A DNA stretch of 64,000 nt from Gemmobacter nectariphilus DSM 15620. GTDB taxonomy: Bacteria; Pseudomonadota; Alphaproteobacteria; Rhodobacterales; Rhodobacteraceae. The stretch spans positions 1-64,000 of the forward strand of contig NZ_AUCM01000016.1 of the NCBI RefSeq assembly GCF_000429765.1, written 5' to 3'. The notes under the pieces are model-generated. The model saw only the letters and a program-made list of their open reading frames with translations. It made no database searches and had not been told where the DNA came from. This document shows, one piece after another, positions 49,597 through 58,614 of this stretch (position 1 is the stretch's first letter; each line of letters starts with the position of its first letter). Made by a program: the position numbers and the translations under genes.

Positions 49597-50241
49597 ATGA
49601 AACTACAATGGACAGGCGCTTTGGCGCTTACCGCTTCCGCAGTCGCGGCAGTGGCGCTGGCACATAACGGGGCGACGGGTGTCGTCCTGGAACGGATGAA
49701 CGGTATGACGGCGATGCGGGACACGGTGGCGGAGCTGGCGCCGATGATGCAAGGCACGATCCCCTACGACACATTTATCGTGTCGGAGGGTGCGAGCGTC
49801 ATCGCTGGTCACGCGGGCGAGACGATGCTGTCGCTGTTCCCGGAAGGCAGCCTCGAAGGGGTGACCTACGCCAGGCCGGAGATCTGGTCCGACTGGCAGG
49901 ACTTCGCAGCACTTGCCGAGGAATTGAAGACCTACGCTGACGCGCTCGCCGTGGCAGCCCCGAACGGTCTTGACCCGGCGCTGCCGCCGCCCGGAGATAT
50001 GGCCGGGATGGATCACTCGGCGATGGCCATGACCCCGGCACCACAGGTAGATGAGGGCTTCACGATAGCGGAGTTGATGGGCTACGGCGAAAGGACCCAA
50101 GAGGTCCTGGTTGCGCGTGGCACATCGGACCCGGCGACGCTGGCGTTCGATCTGACGACGCTGGCCGCTGACGACCTCTTCACCCGGATCAGCGCCACCT
50201 GTTCGTCCTGCCATTCGCAGTACCGCGCGGGCCGGAACTGA
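49597..50241 (+). CDS. cytochrome c-prime-like protein
   Basis: A 214-residue periplasmic cytochrome with a Sec signal (to about ALA-HN). Its haem motif is at the C-terminus, C202-S-S-C205-H206 (TCSSCHSQYR), as in cytochromes c-prime, though the middle has a Met/His insert (DMAGMDHSAMAM) that could bind copper. It begins the run of electron-transfer genes 165 bp after the small protein. Confidence 0.85.
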   Translation: MKLQWTGALALTASAVAAVALAHNGATGVVLERMNGMTAMRDTVAELAPMMQGTIPYDTFIVSEGASVIAGHAGETMLSLFPEGSLEGVTYARPEIWSDWQDFAALAEELKTYADALAVAAPNGLDPALPPPGDMAGMDHSAMAMTPAPQVDEGFTIAELMGYGERTQEVLVARGTSDPATLAFDLTTLAADDLFTRISATCSSCHSQYRAGRN

Positions 50242-50243
50242 CC

Positions 50244-51227
50244 ATGCGGGGTCTGATCCGCGCTTCCGTCATTTTCCCGGCCGTGGCGGCGAGCCTCGGG
50301 GCCGGTGTTCTGGCGCTATGGCCCATAGGCGCGCCGGAGCCGGCCGCGTTCCCGCCCGGGGATGCAGAACGCGGCGCCTATCTGGCCCGTGCCAGCGGCT
50401 GTGTGTCCTGTCACACCAACGCGGCTGCCAAGGGACTGGCGCTCGCCGGAGGTGCGCCTCTCGACACGCCCTTTGGCACTTTCGTGCCCCCGAACATCAC
50501 CCCGCACACCACCGCCGGGATCGGTGCCTGGACCATCCAGGATTTCGCCAGGGCTGTTCGACAAGGCATCTCGCCGGAGGGCGACCCCTACTATCCGGTG
50601 TTCACATATTCTTTCTATGCAGGCTTCACGGATCAGGAGATCGCCGACCTGTGGGAAGCGTTCCGCACCGTTCCGCCGGTTGCGGATGCTGCCCCGGCGC
50701 ATGATGTCGGGTTTCCGTTCAGCTTTCGCTCGGGGCTGAAGCTCTGGCGCGCTGCCTACCTCGACGCGCCGGAGACGGATGCGCTGATGGGCACATCATC
50801 GCCCTGGAACCGCGGGCGTTTGCTCGTCGAAGGGGCGGCGCATTGTGCAGCCTGTCATACCGGCCGAACGCTTGCGGGCGGCCTGGACGCTTCCGCCCGG
50901 TTCGCCGGAAACGACAGCCTTCCCGGCGGCAGCAAGGCACCGTCGATCCTGACAGCCGACCTTCTGGAAGGCGGCTGGACGGTCGCGAACCTCGCCTATG
51001 CGCTCCAGTCGGGGCTGCTGCCCAATGGGGATGCTTTCGGCGGCAGCATGGCCGAGGTCGTGGCTGAGGGCACCTCGTACCTCACCGACGCCGACCGCGA
51101 GGCAATCGCGACCTACCTGCTCGACCCCGACGGCAGCGGGGACATCCCGGAACCCGCGCCTCCTGCCACGGAGACCCCGATGGCGGGGATGGACCACTCG
51201 CAAATGGAGATGGGCAATGAGAACTAG
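50244..51227 (+). CDS. dihaem c-type cytochrome
   Basis: A 327-residue membrane-anchored cytochrome. One N-terminal segment, then two haem sites: C53-V-S-C56-H (GCVSCHTN) and HCAACHTGRT near residue 200. The FVPPNITPH segment is typical of dehydrogenase-associated dihaem cytochromes. The C-terminus is Met/His-rich (MAGMDHSQMEMG). It overlaps the next gene by 11 bp. It could pass electrons to the multicopper oxidase or a terminal oxidase. Confidence 0.85.
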   Translation: MRGLIRASVIFPAVAASLGAGVLALWPIGAPEPAAFPPGDAERGAYLARASGCVSCHTNAAAKGLALAGGAPLDTPFGTFVPPNITPHTTAGIGAWTIQDFARAVRQGISPEGDPYYPVFTYSFYAGFTDQEIADLWEAFRTVPPVADAAPAHDVGFPFSFRSGLKLWRAAYLDAPETDALMGTSSPWNRGRLLVEGAAHCAACHTGRTLAGGLDASARFAGNDSLPGGSKAPSILTADLLEGGWTVANLAYALQSGLLPNGDAFGGSMAEVVAEGTSYLTDADREAIATYLLDPDGSGDIPEPAPPATETPMAGMDHSQMEMGNEN

Positions 51228-51645
51228 AGTGCTCGCAGTGGCGCTTGCTCTGTGCGTCTTTGCCCTTGTTGCCGCGTTCATCTGGGCAACGGTGCGCACA
51301 CTCGATCCGCGAGACACCGTTGCGGATCAGAGCGTGCCGACAGCCGAAGTGTCGGAAGTCCTTCCGGATGGTCGGATCGACGTCCAGGTCTATGCGCTCG
51401 GAAACCGGGATGTCCGCCTCGAGATCCAGTTCACACCGGATGCCGATGCCATCGAATCTGCTGCCATGAGGCCGGACGTGAACTTCGCGATGTTGGAGAT
51501 GCATATGGACGACTTTGATCCGCCGCTTCAGTTAGTCGAGGCCGGGGTCTGGCGAGCAAATCTCAAGTTGCCAATGGCTGGACGTTGGGTGGTCAGTGTT
51601 GGCTTTGGCGAGGATCGTGCAGAGGTTGAATTTGATGCACAGTGA
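51217..51645 (+). CDS. FixH/YtkA-like membrane-anchored protein
   Basis: A 142-residue protein: one N-terminal helix (RVLAVALALCVFALVAAFIW) and a periplasmic beta-domain resembling FixH/YtkA (MEMHMDD-like MLEMHMDDFDPPLQLVEAG, GRWVVSVGFG). FixH-like proteins assist assembly of membrane redox complexes and often bind copper. The ATG at 51217 overlaps the preceding stop by 11 bp. Confidence 0.7.
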   Translation: MRTRVLAVALALCVFALVAAFIWATVRTLDPRDTVADQSVPTAEVSEVLPDGRIDVQVYALGNRDVRLEIQFTPDADAIESAAMRPDVNFAMLEMHMDDFDPPLQLVEAGVWRANLKLPMAGRWVVSVGFGEDRAEVEFDAQ

Positions 51646-52126
51646 CGGAGCGACACAACAGGCAAAGCAGGACGACACCCTGCGCAGGGGGCTTCGCGGC
51701 ACCGCCGTCGGTGTCGCGCTGTTCGCCGTCCTCGGGACGGTGACCGCAGTGTGGGCGAACCCCCTCTTTGTCCGCATGACCCCGGTCGGCCCGTGGGAGT
51801 TCGGGGCCACCGTCCTGACGGCACTCTTGGCTGGAGTGACAGTCGCGCTCTGGGTTCCCAGATGCAGACTGCGGACGTCCGGGGCAGGCGGTCTTGCGAG
51901 TTTCCTCGGGATTGCCTGTCCGACCTGCAACAAGATCCTGATGCTGATCTTCGGCGGACCGGCGTTGCTTGCTTGGTTCGACCCGGTAAGGCCCTGGCTC
52001 GCCGCGGCCGGGGTCATCATCATGAGCATGGCGGCGCTCAGGACGTGGCGTGCGTTTCGCGATGACAGGGCAGGTGCCGCCGTCGTCGTCAGCAGCGAAA
52101 ATCCTCCCATGGGAGGGCTAAAGTGA
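51635..52126 (+). CDS. membrane protein with CPTC motif
   Basis: A 163-residue protein starting at 51635, overlapping the previous stop. It has about four membrane segments and the motif IACPTCNKILMLIFGG in the third loop or helix, a Cys pair of CxxC type. No family recognised. Given its neighbours it may move electrons or copper across the membrane. The stop overlaps the next start (GTGA). Confidence 0.65.
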   Translation: MHSDGATQQAKQDDTLRRGLRGTAVGVALFAVLGTVTAVWANPLFVRMTPVGPWEFGATVLTALLAGVTVALWVPRCRLRTSGAGGLASFLGIACPTCNKILMLIFGGPALLAWFDPVRPWLAAAGVIIMSMAALRTWRAFRDDRAGAAVVVSSENPPMGGLK

Positions 52127-52860
52127 ATACTTCAACAGGTTCGCTTTCTGGGATGCGCCGACTTGTGCGGAAGGTGATGGTCCGACACGCGCTTGTGGCC
52201 ATGGTCGCGACGGGTCTCTTGATCGGCTTTGCTTCGGTTCATGCGGAATGGAGCCCGATGCACCGCTGGAACCGCGCGTTCGGTGATGCCTCGCTCGTCT
52301 TGATTGCCCTGTCGATGGGTTTAGGGCCGCTGACACGCTTCCTGCGGGTGGCGGTTCCGCTTCTGCCCTTCCGCCGAGAGATGGGCATTTACGGCTGCCT
52401 TCTAGTACTTGTGCATGCATCAATCATCCTCGTCGGCTGGGTCCAATGGGATCTGATGCGGCTCTTAGGGTTCGAATGGCATCCCGAACTTCTGGCCTAT
52501 GTCATGTACCAGCATGGCTTCGGTCTCGCCAATGCCATCGGCATCGCTGCGCTGGTCCTCGCGGCACTGCTGGCGGCAACCTCCAGCGATTTCGCGATGC
52601 GCCGTCTTGGCGTCTCGGGATGGAAGTTCCTGCAGATGGGTGTTCTGCCGATGTGGTGGCTGACCGTGGTCCATGTTGCCTATTTCCTGTTCATGCATTT
52701 CCTGAGCTTCCACCGGGCGACACCAGAGCCGAACCCCCTGCAGTACTGGTTCGTCGGGCTGGTTGTGATCGTCCTTGGGCTCCGCACCGGGGCCTACCTG
52801 CGTACGATTCGCGCCAAGGCTGCTCTTGAGCCGCAAAGAGAGCAGGGAAGCCATGCGTAG
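52123..52860 (+). CDS. ferric-reductase-like haem b membrane protein
   Basis: A 245-residue protein, GTG start, with six membrane segments and His residues in matched helices (HASIILVGW, YQHGFGLANA, VVHVAYFLFMHF). It resembles the MsrQ/ferric-reductase-like transmembrane family. MsrQ-type proteins feed quinol electrons to periplasmic repair enzymes. It sits between the CPTC membrane protein and PBP2 and probably supplies electrons to this cluster. Confidence 0.8.
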   Translation: MNTSTGSLSGMRRLVRKVMVRHALVAMVATGLLIGFASVHAEWSPMHRWNRAFGDASLVLIALSMGLGPLTRFLRVAVPLLPFRREMGIYGCLLVLVHASIILVGWVQWDLMRLLGFEWHPELLAYVMYQHGFGLANAIGIAALVLAALLAATSSDFAMRRLGVSGWKFLQMGVLPMWWLTVVHVAYFLFMHFLSFHRATPEPNPLQYWFVGLVVIVLGLRTGAYLRTIRAKAALEPQREQGSHA

Positions 52861-54805
52861 ATCGGAACGTGACCTCGTGCAGGCGGCGAAAAAGACAACC
52901 CGCCGGGCACTGATCGTTGGTGGTGCGATGACGTCAGTGGTGGGCGTCCTTGGTGTCCGGATGTGGCAACTGAGCGTCCGTGATGCCGAGCAATACTACC
53001 TGCTGGCCGAGGAAAACCGGATCAGCCTGCGGCTGGTGCGACCGGACAGGGGGCGCATCCTTGATCGGGCTGGAAAAATCGTTGCGGACAATGAGCAGGC
53101 ATATCGCATCACGCTGGTGAAGGAAGAAGCCCGCGATGTCGACGACGTTCTGGAAAAGCTGCAGGTGCTGCTCGGCCTGGACGCAGAGACTGTCTCCAAG
53201 GTCAAGGAGCAGATCGACCGTGTTCGAGCCTTCGTGCCGGTAACGGTGAAAGACCGCGTCACGTGGGAAGAATTGTCGATCGTGGCACTGAACTCACCTG
53301 TCCTTCCCGGTGTGCAGCCCGAGATGGTCCTGTCGCGCGTCTATCCTTTCGGGCCGGATTTCGCGCATCAGGTCGGTTATGTCGGGCCAGTCAGCGACAG
53401 CGATCTGGAAAACGAAGCGGCTGACAATGAGCCGTTGCTCCGCCTGCCCGATTTTGAAGTAGGCAAGACAGGAGTTGAACGAAGCCACGAACGCACCTTG
53501 CGCGGCTTGCCAGGCACGCGCCGCGTCGAGGTCAACGTGTCCGGCCGCACAATGCGCGAACTCGCTCTCGATCCGGCCACCCCGGGCCCGGACATGCAGA
53601 TCACGCTCGACCACCACTTGCAGAACTTCATGCGCGTCCGGCTGGAAGGCCAAAGCGCGGCCGCGATCGTGATGGATGTGACGAACGGCGATCTGCTCGG
53701 CTGCACGTCCGCCCCCTCGTTTGATCCGAACCTTTTCGTGCGTGGGATTTCCAGCCGAGACTACAATGCGCTCCGAGACAGCGAGTATCGGCCGCTCGCC
53801 GACAAGTCGGTGCAGGGCGCGTATCCACCTGGATCGACGATCAAGATGTCGAATGCGCTGGCCGCGCTGGAAACCGGGCTGATGGACCCGGAAGAGACTG
53901 TCGCCTGCAATGGCTATGTCGAGATCTCCGGCCGAAGGTTCCACTGCTGGAAGCGCGGTGGTCATGGCCGAGTGAACATGGTCGGCGCGCTGCGCGAGTC
54001 TTGCGACGTCTACTTCTACGAGGTCGCGCAGCGCATCGGCATTGACGGCATCTTCGCGATGAACGACCGGCTGGGGCTTGGCCAGAAGTACGACCTTCCG
54101 CTGTCCGGCATGGCGCACGGCAACAATCCATCGCGTGCTTGGAAGCAGGAACGGTACGGGCAGGACTGGCTGATCGGGGACACCATCAATGCCTCGATTG
54201 GGCAAGGCTTCACGCTCGCCTCGCCGATCCAGCTTGCCACCATGACGGCGCGACTGGCTTCGGGGACCGCCGTGTTGCCCCGACTGGTGCGACCGCGTAC
54301 CGGGCAGGACCAGGATACGGCTGCTCCGGCCCCGCTCGGTCTGTCGGCCGATGCACTGGCCATTGTGCGACAGGGCATGTTCGAGGTCTCGAACCACGAG
54401 CGCGGGACGGCCTATTCCTCGCGGATCGCCGATCCGACATTGGCGATGGCCGGCAAGACGGGAACGAGCCAGGTCTTCTCGATCACCGCTGCCGAGCGGG
54501 CGGCAGGCGTCCGCTCGCAGGACGAGCTGCCGTGGAACCGGCGCGATCACGCGCTGTTCGTGGCCTTTGCACCCTTTGACGCGCCCCGCTTTGCTGTCAC
54601 GATCGTGGTGGAACACGGCGGTGGCGGGTCAACGGCAGCGGCGCCAATTGCGCGCGACATCATGCTGTTTGCACAGCATGGCGGCCTGCCGCCTGAGGAC
54701 GCCTATCCGGCATCGCAGAGGGCGCGCATACGGGAGGACCTCGCCCTGCTGTCCGAACGCATCCTGCCGCCGGACGGCATCACCGCCACGGTGAGCCGGA
54801 CATGA
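52853..54805 (+). CDS. penicillin-binding protein 2 (transpeptidase)
   Basis: A 650-residue class B PBP. Start MRRSERDLVQAAKKTT at 52853, overlapping the preceding gene by 8 bp. One N-terminal anchor (~18-36), the pedestal domain, and a full transpeptidase domain: S328-T-I-K331, S383-C-D385, K535-T-G537. SCDVYFYE identifies the PBP2/MrdA subgroup for cylinder wall synthesis. A plasmid-borne PBP2 inside a copper operon is unusual; it may replace the chromosomal enzyme under stress or give beta-lactam tolerance. Confidence 0.88.
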   Translation: MRRSERDLVQAAKKTTRRALIVGGAMTSVVGVLGVRMWQLSVRDAEQYYLLAEENRISLRLVRPDRGRILDRAGKIVADNEQAYRITLVKEEARDVDDVLEKLQVLLGLDAETVSKVKEQIDRVRAFVPVTVKDRVTWEELSIVALNSPVLPGVQPEMVLSRVYPFGPDFAHQVGYVGPVSDSDLENEAADNEPLLRLPDFEVGKTGVERSHERTLRGLPGTRRVEVNVSGRTMRELALDPATPGPDMQITLDHHLQNFMRVRLEGQSAAAIVMDVTNGDLLGCTSAPSFDPNLFVRGISSRDYNALRDSEYRPLADKSVQGAYPPGSTIKMSNALAALETGLMDPEETVACNGYVEISGRRFHCWKRGGHGRVNMVGALRESCDVYFYEVAQRIGIDGIFAMNDRLGLGQKYDLPLSGMAHGNNPSRAWKQERYGQDWLIGDTINASIGQGFTLASPIQLATMTARLASGTAVLPRLVRPRTGQDQDTAAPAPLGLSADALAIVRQGMFEVSNHERGTAYSSRIADPTLAMAGKTGTSQVFSITAAERAAGVRSQDELPWNRRDHALFVAFAPFDAPRFAVTIVVEHGGGGSTAAAPIARDIMLFAQHGGLPPEDAYPASQRARIREDLALLSERILPPDGITATVSRT

Positions 54806-55278
54806 TGCACCGTCTCAGAAGGGTGTCCTGCCGAAGCTTTCTTGGGGTCGCCATGACCGCAGTCGCCCTAGTTCTTCCGCCGGTTCCCGCGCGAGCGTTC
54901 TTCCATGATGCGCCCGACATCGAAGACGGGCGAGTCATTTACGCGGCCAAGTGCGCGTCCTGTCACGGTGCCAACCTGGAAGGGCAGCCGGACTGGCAGT
55001 CGGCGAGGGAGGACGGCACCTATCCCGCGCCGCCCCACGACGAGACGGGCCACACCTGGCACCATGGGGACGCGATGCTGCGGGACTACATCCGTCGCGG
55101 CGGGCAGGCGGTGCTGGACGATATGGGGGTCGACTTCACCTCCGGCATGCCCGGGTTTGGCGGTGAGCTGACCGAGGACGACATCGAGGCCGTCCTCGCT
55201 TATATCCGGTCGACCTGGCCCGACCGCATTCGTGCCGCACAGGCTGAACGCAGCCAGATGGAAGCAGGTTCGCCTTGA
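54802..55278 (+). CDS. c-type cytochrome
   Basis: A 158-residue monohaem cytochrome with a signal peptide (to about ARA-FF) and C51-A-S-C54-H. Residues PGFGGELTEDDIEAVLAYI form the usual C-terminal helix with the Met-side region. An HETGHTWHHGD-like segment (DETGHTWHHGDAML) is unusual and could bind metal. It overlaps PBP2 by 4 bp. Confidence 0.83.
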   Translation: MMHRLRRVSCRSFLGVAMTAVALVLPPVPARAFFHDAPDIEDGRVIYAAKCASCHGANLEGQPDWQSAREDGTYPAPPHDETGHTWHHGDAMLRDYIRRGGQAVLDDMGVDFTSGMPGFGGELTEDDIEAVLAYIRSTWPDRIRAAQAERSQMEAGSP

Positions 55279-55388
55279 AGCCGCAAGTAAGGCCACCGAC
55301 CTCCCAATTCCCGCTTGCCTCTCCAGGGACTAGAGGGTGCAGACCGCCTGAAACTCAAAATCTTCATCCGTCACACAAGGCTCTTCCC

Positions 55389-56114
55389 ATGCGCGTCACG
55401 TCAATCCTGTTTGCTATCACGCTCGTTTTCGCTCCCGGCCTCACCCTGGCGCAGGAGATTACGGAAGATCGGATCAAGGAACTGGTCGCCGAAACCTTGC
55501 GCGAGAACCCGGAGCTTGTGCTCGAGGCTCTCCAGACGCTGGAGGCGCGCCAGGCAGAGGCCCAAGCTGCCGCCGTTGCCGCGACCCTGGCCGACGAGCG
55601 CGCCCTGCTGGAGCGCGACCCCAACGCTCCGGTCCTCGGCAACCCGGAAGGCGACGTGACGGTGGTGGAGTTCTTCGATTACAACTGTCCCTATTGCAAA
55701 CGCGCGATGCCTGAAATCGACGCCCTGCTGGCCGAGGACGGAAACATCCGTCTTGTTCTGAGAGAATGGCCAATCCTCAGCGAAGGATCAGCGATCGCGG
55801 CGCGGACCGCTTTGGCTGCACGGAAGCAGAACAAGTATGCTGAACTGCACAATGCACTGATGGGTGCGCGGGCGAAGTTGGACGAGCAGTCGGTGCTGCG
55901 GATCGCGGGCGAGGTCGGACTCGATGTCGAGCAGCTCAAGGTCGACATGCAATCGCCCGAAGTCGAGGAACATATCGCCACGTCGCTACGTCTGGCCGAG
56001 GCTCTCGGCTTCAACGGCACACCGTCATTCGTGGTGGGTGATCAACTGATTCCGGGCTTTGTTGAGAAGGCTCAGCTTGCCGAGGTGGTAGCCGCCGCGC
56101 GGGCCGCCGAATGA
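55389..56114 (+). CDS. DsbA-family thiol oxidoreductase
   Basis: A 241-residue periplasmic protein. The start at 55389 gives a clean Sec signal (ILFAITLVFAPGLTLAQ). The CPYC motif is at 100-103 (YNCPYCKRAMPE); cis-Pro loop FNGTPSFVVG. It is related to DsbA/ScsC-like proteins, some of which protect against copper. It overlaps the next gene by 4 bp. Confidence 0.86.
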   Translation: MRVTSILFAITLVFAPGLTLAQEITEDRIKELVAETLRENPELVLEALQTLEARQAEAQAAAVAATLADERALLERDPNAPVLGNPEGDVTVVEFFDYNCPYCKRAMPEIDALLAEDGNIRLVLREWPILSEGSAIAARTALAARKQNKYAELHNALMGARAKLDEQSVLRIAGEVGLDVEQLKVDMQSPEVEEHIATSLRLAEALGFNGTPSFVVGDQLIPGFVEKAQLAEVVAAARAAE

Positions 56115-56767
56115 GTATCCGTCTTACGCGTCTTTTCGGTTTCCGACTTCAGCGGCCTTTCACGATCACCGAGACGGTCTTGGGCCGGATCAGGCATTCC
56201 GTCGTGGCAGCCACTTTGTGGATCGCCTTGACAGGGATTGCTTCGGCGCATTCATTCACCGTCGGCCTTCTGGTCGTCGGCGAGGACGTTGACGCAAGTC
56301 TGGCAGAAGCGGTGCGCGGTTTCCTCCTAGCGGCCGACGAACGGGACGGGCACGCCAACGAAACATCGGACGGACATCTCGGTGGGGTTGATGTGCAACT
56401 GCTGCCGCTGCCACGAGATGCGGCGGGGCTGGTCGAAGGACTGTTCGGTACGCCCGACGAGCCGACCGATGTCGTCATTGTCATTGGCGCCGAACCCGCG
56501 GCCAGCGACGCCGCGCGCGCGTATGCCTCGGCAAGCACGGTCTTGCGGCAGTTCGTACTGCCGGATGGGTGGGACAGCGCAGACGGAACCGACGGTTTTG
56601 TGTCGCGTTACCGGCTCGCCTATGGCGCAGCGCCCGGCGTAATGGCGGGGACGGCCTATCATTCGGCTCGCAGGCTCGACGCCGCAGTCAGACCGTTGGA
56701 CGGTGTGGTACCCAAGGAAGCACTGCTAAACGCCTGGAGGTCAACCGAATCCGGTCTGTCCTGGTGA
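56111..56767 (+). CDS. secreted protein of unknown function
   Basis: A 218-residue protein with an unusual N-terminus (basic ~28 residues, then a hydrophobic segment ending near IASA-HS). The mature part is acidic and alpha/beta (VGEDVDASLAEAVRGFLLAA, DVVIVIGAEPAA), faintly like a periplasmic-binding fold half. No motif identified. It is the last gene of the overlapping operon. Confidence 0.6.
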   Translation: MSIRLTRLFGFRLQRPFTITETVLGRIRHSVVAATLWIALTGIASAHSFTVGLLVVGEDVDASLAEAVRGFLLAADERDGHANETSDGHLGGVDVQLLPLPRDAAGLVEGLFGTPDEPTDVVIVIGAEPAASDAARAYASASTVLRQFVLPDGWDSADGTDGFVSRYRLAYGAAPGVMAGTAYHSARRLDAAVRPLDGVVPKEALLNAWRSTESGLSW

Positions 56768-56829
56768 CCCGGGAACCAATGGCGCAAGGCGTCATTGGTT
56801 CTGGGCAGTCCTTGCACGACTGAACGGGA

Positions 56830-57297
56830 TCAGGCTGCAGGGTAGCTCGTGAAGACGCTACTGCTGCCGTCCAACCCGACAAGGATGACGTCATAGGCTT
56901 CGCGCTCGGTCTCGGGTCCCATGCCGGGTGACCCGTAGGGCATGCCAGGCACGGAGAGACCGACGGCGACGGGTCGTTCAGCCAAAAGACGGCGGATGTC
57001 GGCGGCGGGAACGTGCCCCTCGACAGTATAGTCGCCGATGGTGGCGGTGTGGCAGGACGCGAGGTTTTCCGGAATGCCACGCTCGCGCTTGAACGCCGCA
57101 AGCTCTTCGATGCTGCGTTCCTCGAAGGATACCCGAAAGCCGCTGTCGCGCAGATGTCCGATCCACCCGTTGCAGCAGGGGCAGCCGGGGTCCTTGACGA
57201 CGTGGATGGCTTCGTCGCCCTCGGCAAGTGCTGGGGTAGCCGCAATGGCGGCCAGCCAAGGAACGGCGGCGAGAACCTTGCGCCGGGACAGTGTCAT
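56830..57297 (-). CDS. DUF411 (CopG-like) copper protein
   Basis: A 155-residue periplasmic protein with a Tat-like signal (LSRRKVLAAVPWLAAIAA). Metal ligands: C39-P-C41-C42 (DPGCPCCNGW), C82-H83 (SCHTATIGDY), and the Met-containing VPGMPYGSPGM loop. DUF411 includes CopG, which binds a small copper cluster. It converges on the envelope operon. Confidence 0.88.
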   Translation of the reverse strand: MTLSRRKVLAAVPWLAAIAATPALAEGDEAIHVVKDPGCPCCNGWIGHLRDSGFRVSFEERSIEELAAFKRERGIPENLASCHTATIGDYTVEGHVPAADIRRLLAERPVAVGLSVPGMPYGSPGMGPETEREAYDVILVGLDGSSSVFTSYPAA

Positions 57298-57395
57298 GAT
57301 GTCGGCCTTTCGTTGGAACTTTACGGGAAACATAGCTGCAAGTGCGGGGATCGGCGAGCAAAGTCTGATGAACCCGGCGACTGATCACCGAAATG

Positions 57396-58007
57396 CTACT
57401 CCAGCCGCGGGTCCCCGGCTTGAACCAGCAGAACCCCGTGGTTCTCGTCGGCGTCGTCGTCGGTGATCGTCCGTGCGGAGACGCCCGGCAACTCGGCAAA
57501 CCCCTCCATCATCCGTTTCGGAAACCAGGTCATCGGCAGGCTTTCAAATCCGGGCACCCCTTCCAGCACCCGCGACAGCGCGATGGTGCAGTTTGCTTTC
57601 GGCACCGCGCCATAGGCCATTGCCCGCTGCATGATCAGTGCCGCAACCTCGGGCGATACCTCGATAGTCTGTTCAACCACGTCGTAGGTCTCGCGGGCAT
57701 GGTAGTCGATGTAGAAATCCACCATCTTCGAGGTGACCCCGAAGTGCACGTCGTTGCGCTCGGGCAGCCGGGGATGCCGCCAGGTGCCAGCCGGATCGAA
57801 CAGCACGCGCTGCGATCCGTTGATGAGCAGGCCCGCATGCGCTCCCGCTCCGCTGCGTGTCGAGAGGACCGTGAAGAGCGTGACCGAGGTCGGGCCGGGA
57901 TGCTCGTAGCGGGCGGCGGCCACGGCCTCCTCGGGTGCCCAGATCGGTTCGGCACCGCAGGATGCCAGGCCAAGGATTGCCGCCATGGCGAACAGAAGTT
58001 TCCACAT
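57396..58007 (-). CDS. lipoprotein with permuted NlpC/P60-like core
   Basis: A 203-residue lipoprotein: the lipobox LASC is at residues 14-17. The mature part has HAGLLINGSQRVLFDPAG and later AKANCTIALSRVLEG, that is, a His before a Cys as in circularly permuted NlpC/P60 proteins (YiiX/DUF4105-like). It could be a cysteine peptidase or amidase acting on the wall. The assignment rests on residue order only. Start at 58007 is 187 bp upstream of the divergent small gene. Confidence 0.6.
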   Translation of the reverse strand: MWKLLFAMAAILGLASCGAEPIWAPEEAVAAARYEHPGPTSVTLFTVLSTRSGAGAHAGLLINGSQRVLFDPAGTWRHPRLPERNDVHFGVTSKMVDFYIDYHARETYDVVEQTIEVSPEVAALIMQRAMAYGAVPKANCTIALSRVLEGVPGFESLPMTWFPKRMMEGFAELPGVSARTITDDDADENHGVLLVQAGDPRLE

Positions 58008-58194
58008 CGATTCACTGTCCCGCGTTTTGCGCAGGTTCTGCGCAATTGCGACGGATTCCAGTAAACTCTGCGATAGTGGGGCAGGGAATTCGGAAACTCG
58101 GCATTGATGCCGCAGCTTTAGAGATCAGAGTGCCCCTCAGGGACACCAAACTGTCAGGTGACGGAAGCAGGCTATCCTGATAATTGTCCCAAGC

Positions 58195-58548
58195 ATGGCG
58201 TTCCTCACATTTCGCATGCATGTCCTGATCCTCGCCGCCTACGTCTTTGCGGCGATCATTCCCGTATTGGCTCTCGGCGAAGGGCAGCAAGCTCAGGCTG
58301 ACCATGCACAGATGATGGCGATGGCCGGCCATCTGGCGCACATGCCCGCGACTGACGGCCCGAAGGACCTGACACAGCAGCTGATCTGCCAACAGCACTG
58401 CCTTTTCGCAGCGGCGACCTTTCCTGCGCCGGACCGGGTTGCGGAAACTGTCGCGCGGTCCTCCGATGTGGAGGCTAGTGTCGACATCCTTGCCGCCTCG
58501 CTGGCCATTCCGCCCCCAGGTCCGCCTCCGAAGATCGCCGTGATCTGA
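58195..58548 (+). CDS. small secreted Cys-pair protein with PPP tail
   Basis: A 117-residue precursor: hydrophobic signal (HVLILAAYVFAAIIPVLA), a Met/His stretch (HAQMMAMAGHLAHMP), Cys pair (LICQQHCLFAA), and the ending IPPPGPPPKIAVI. Third member of the group at 48010 and 49058, here directly upstream of the multicopper oxidase. Likely a periplasmic copper-related protein. Confidence 0.6.
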   Translation: MAFLTFRMHVLILAAYVFAAIIPVLALGEGQQAQADHAQMMAMAGHLAHMPATDGPKDLTQQLICQQHCLFAAATFPAPDRVAETVARSSDVEASVDILAASLAIPPPGPPPKIAVI

Positions 58549-58614
58549 GCCTGCGGCTGCGGCATTCGCCGGGGACCGCTTGTCCAATTCACGACGCGAT
58601 ACAGGAGAATTCGT

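Noticed and set aside
53294-54616. Open frame of 440 codons on the - strand
   Set aside because: Antisense to PBP2, which has all three transpeptidase motifs.
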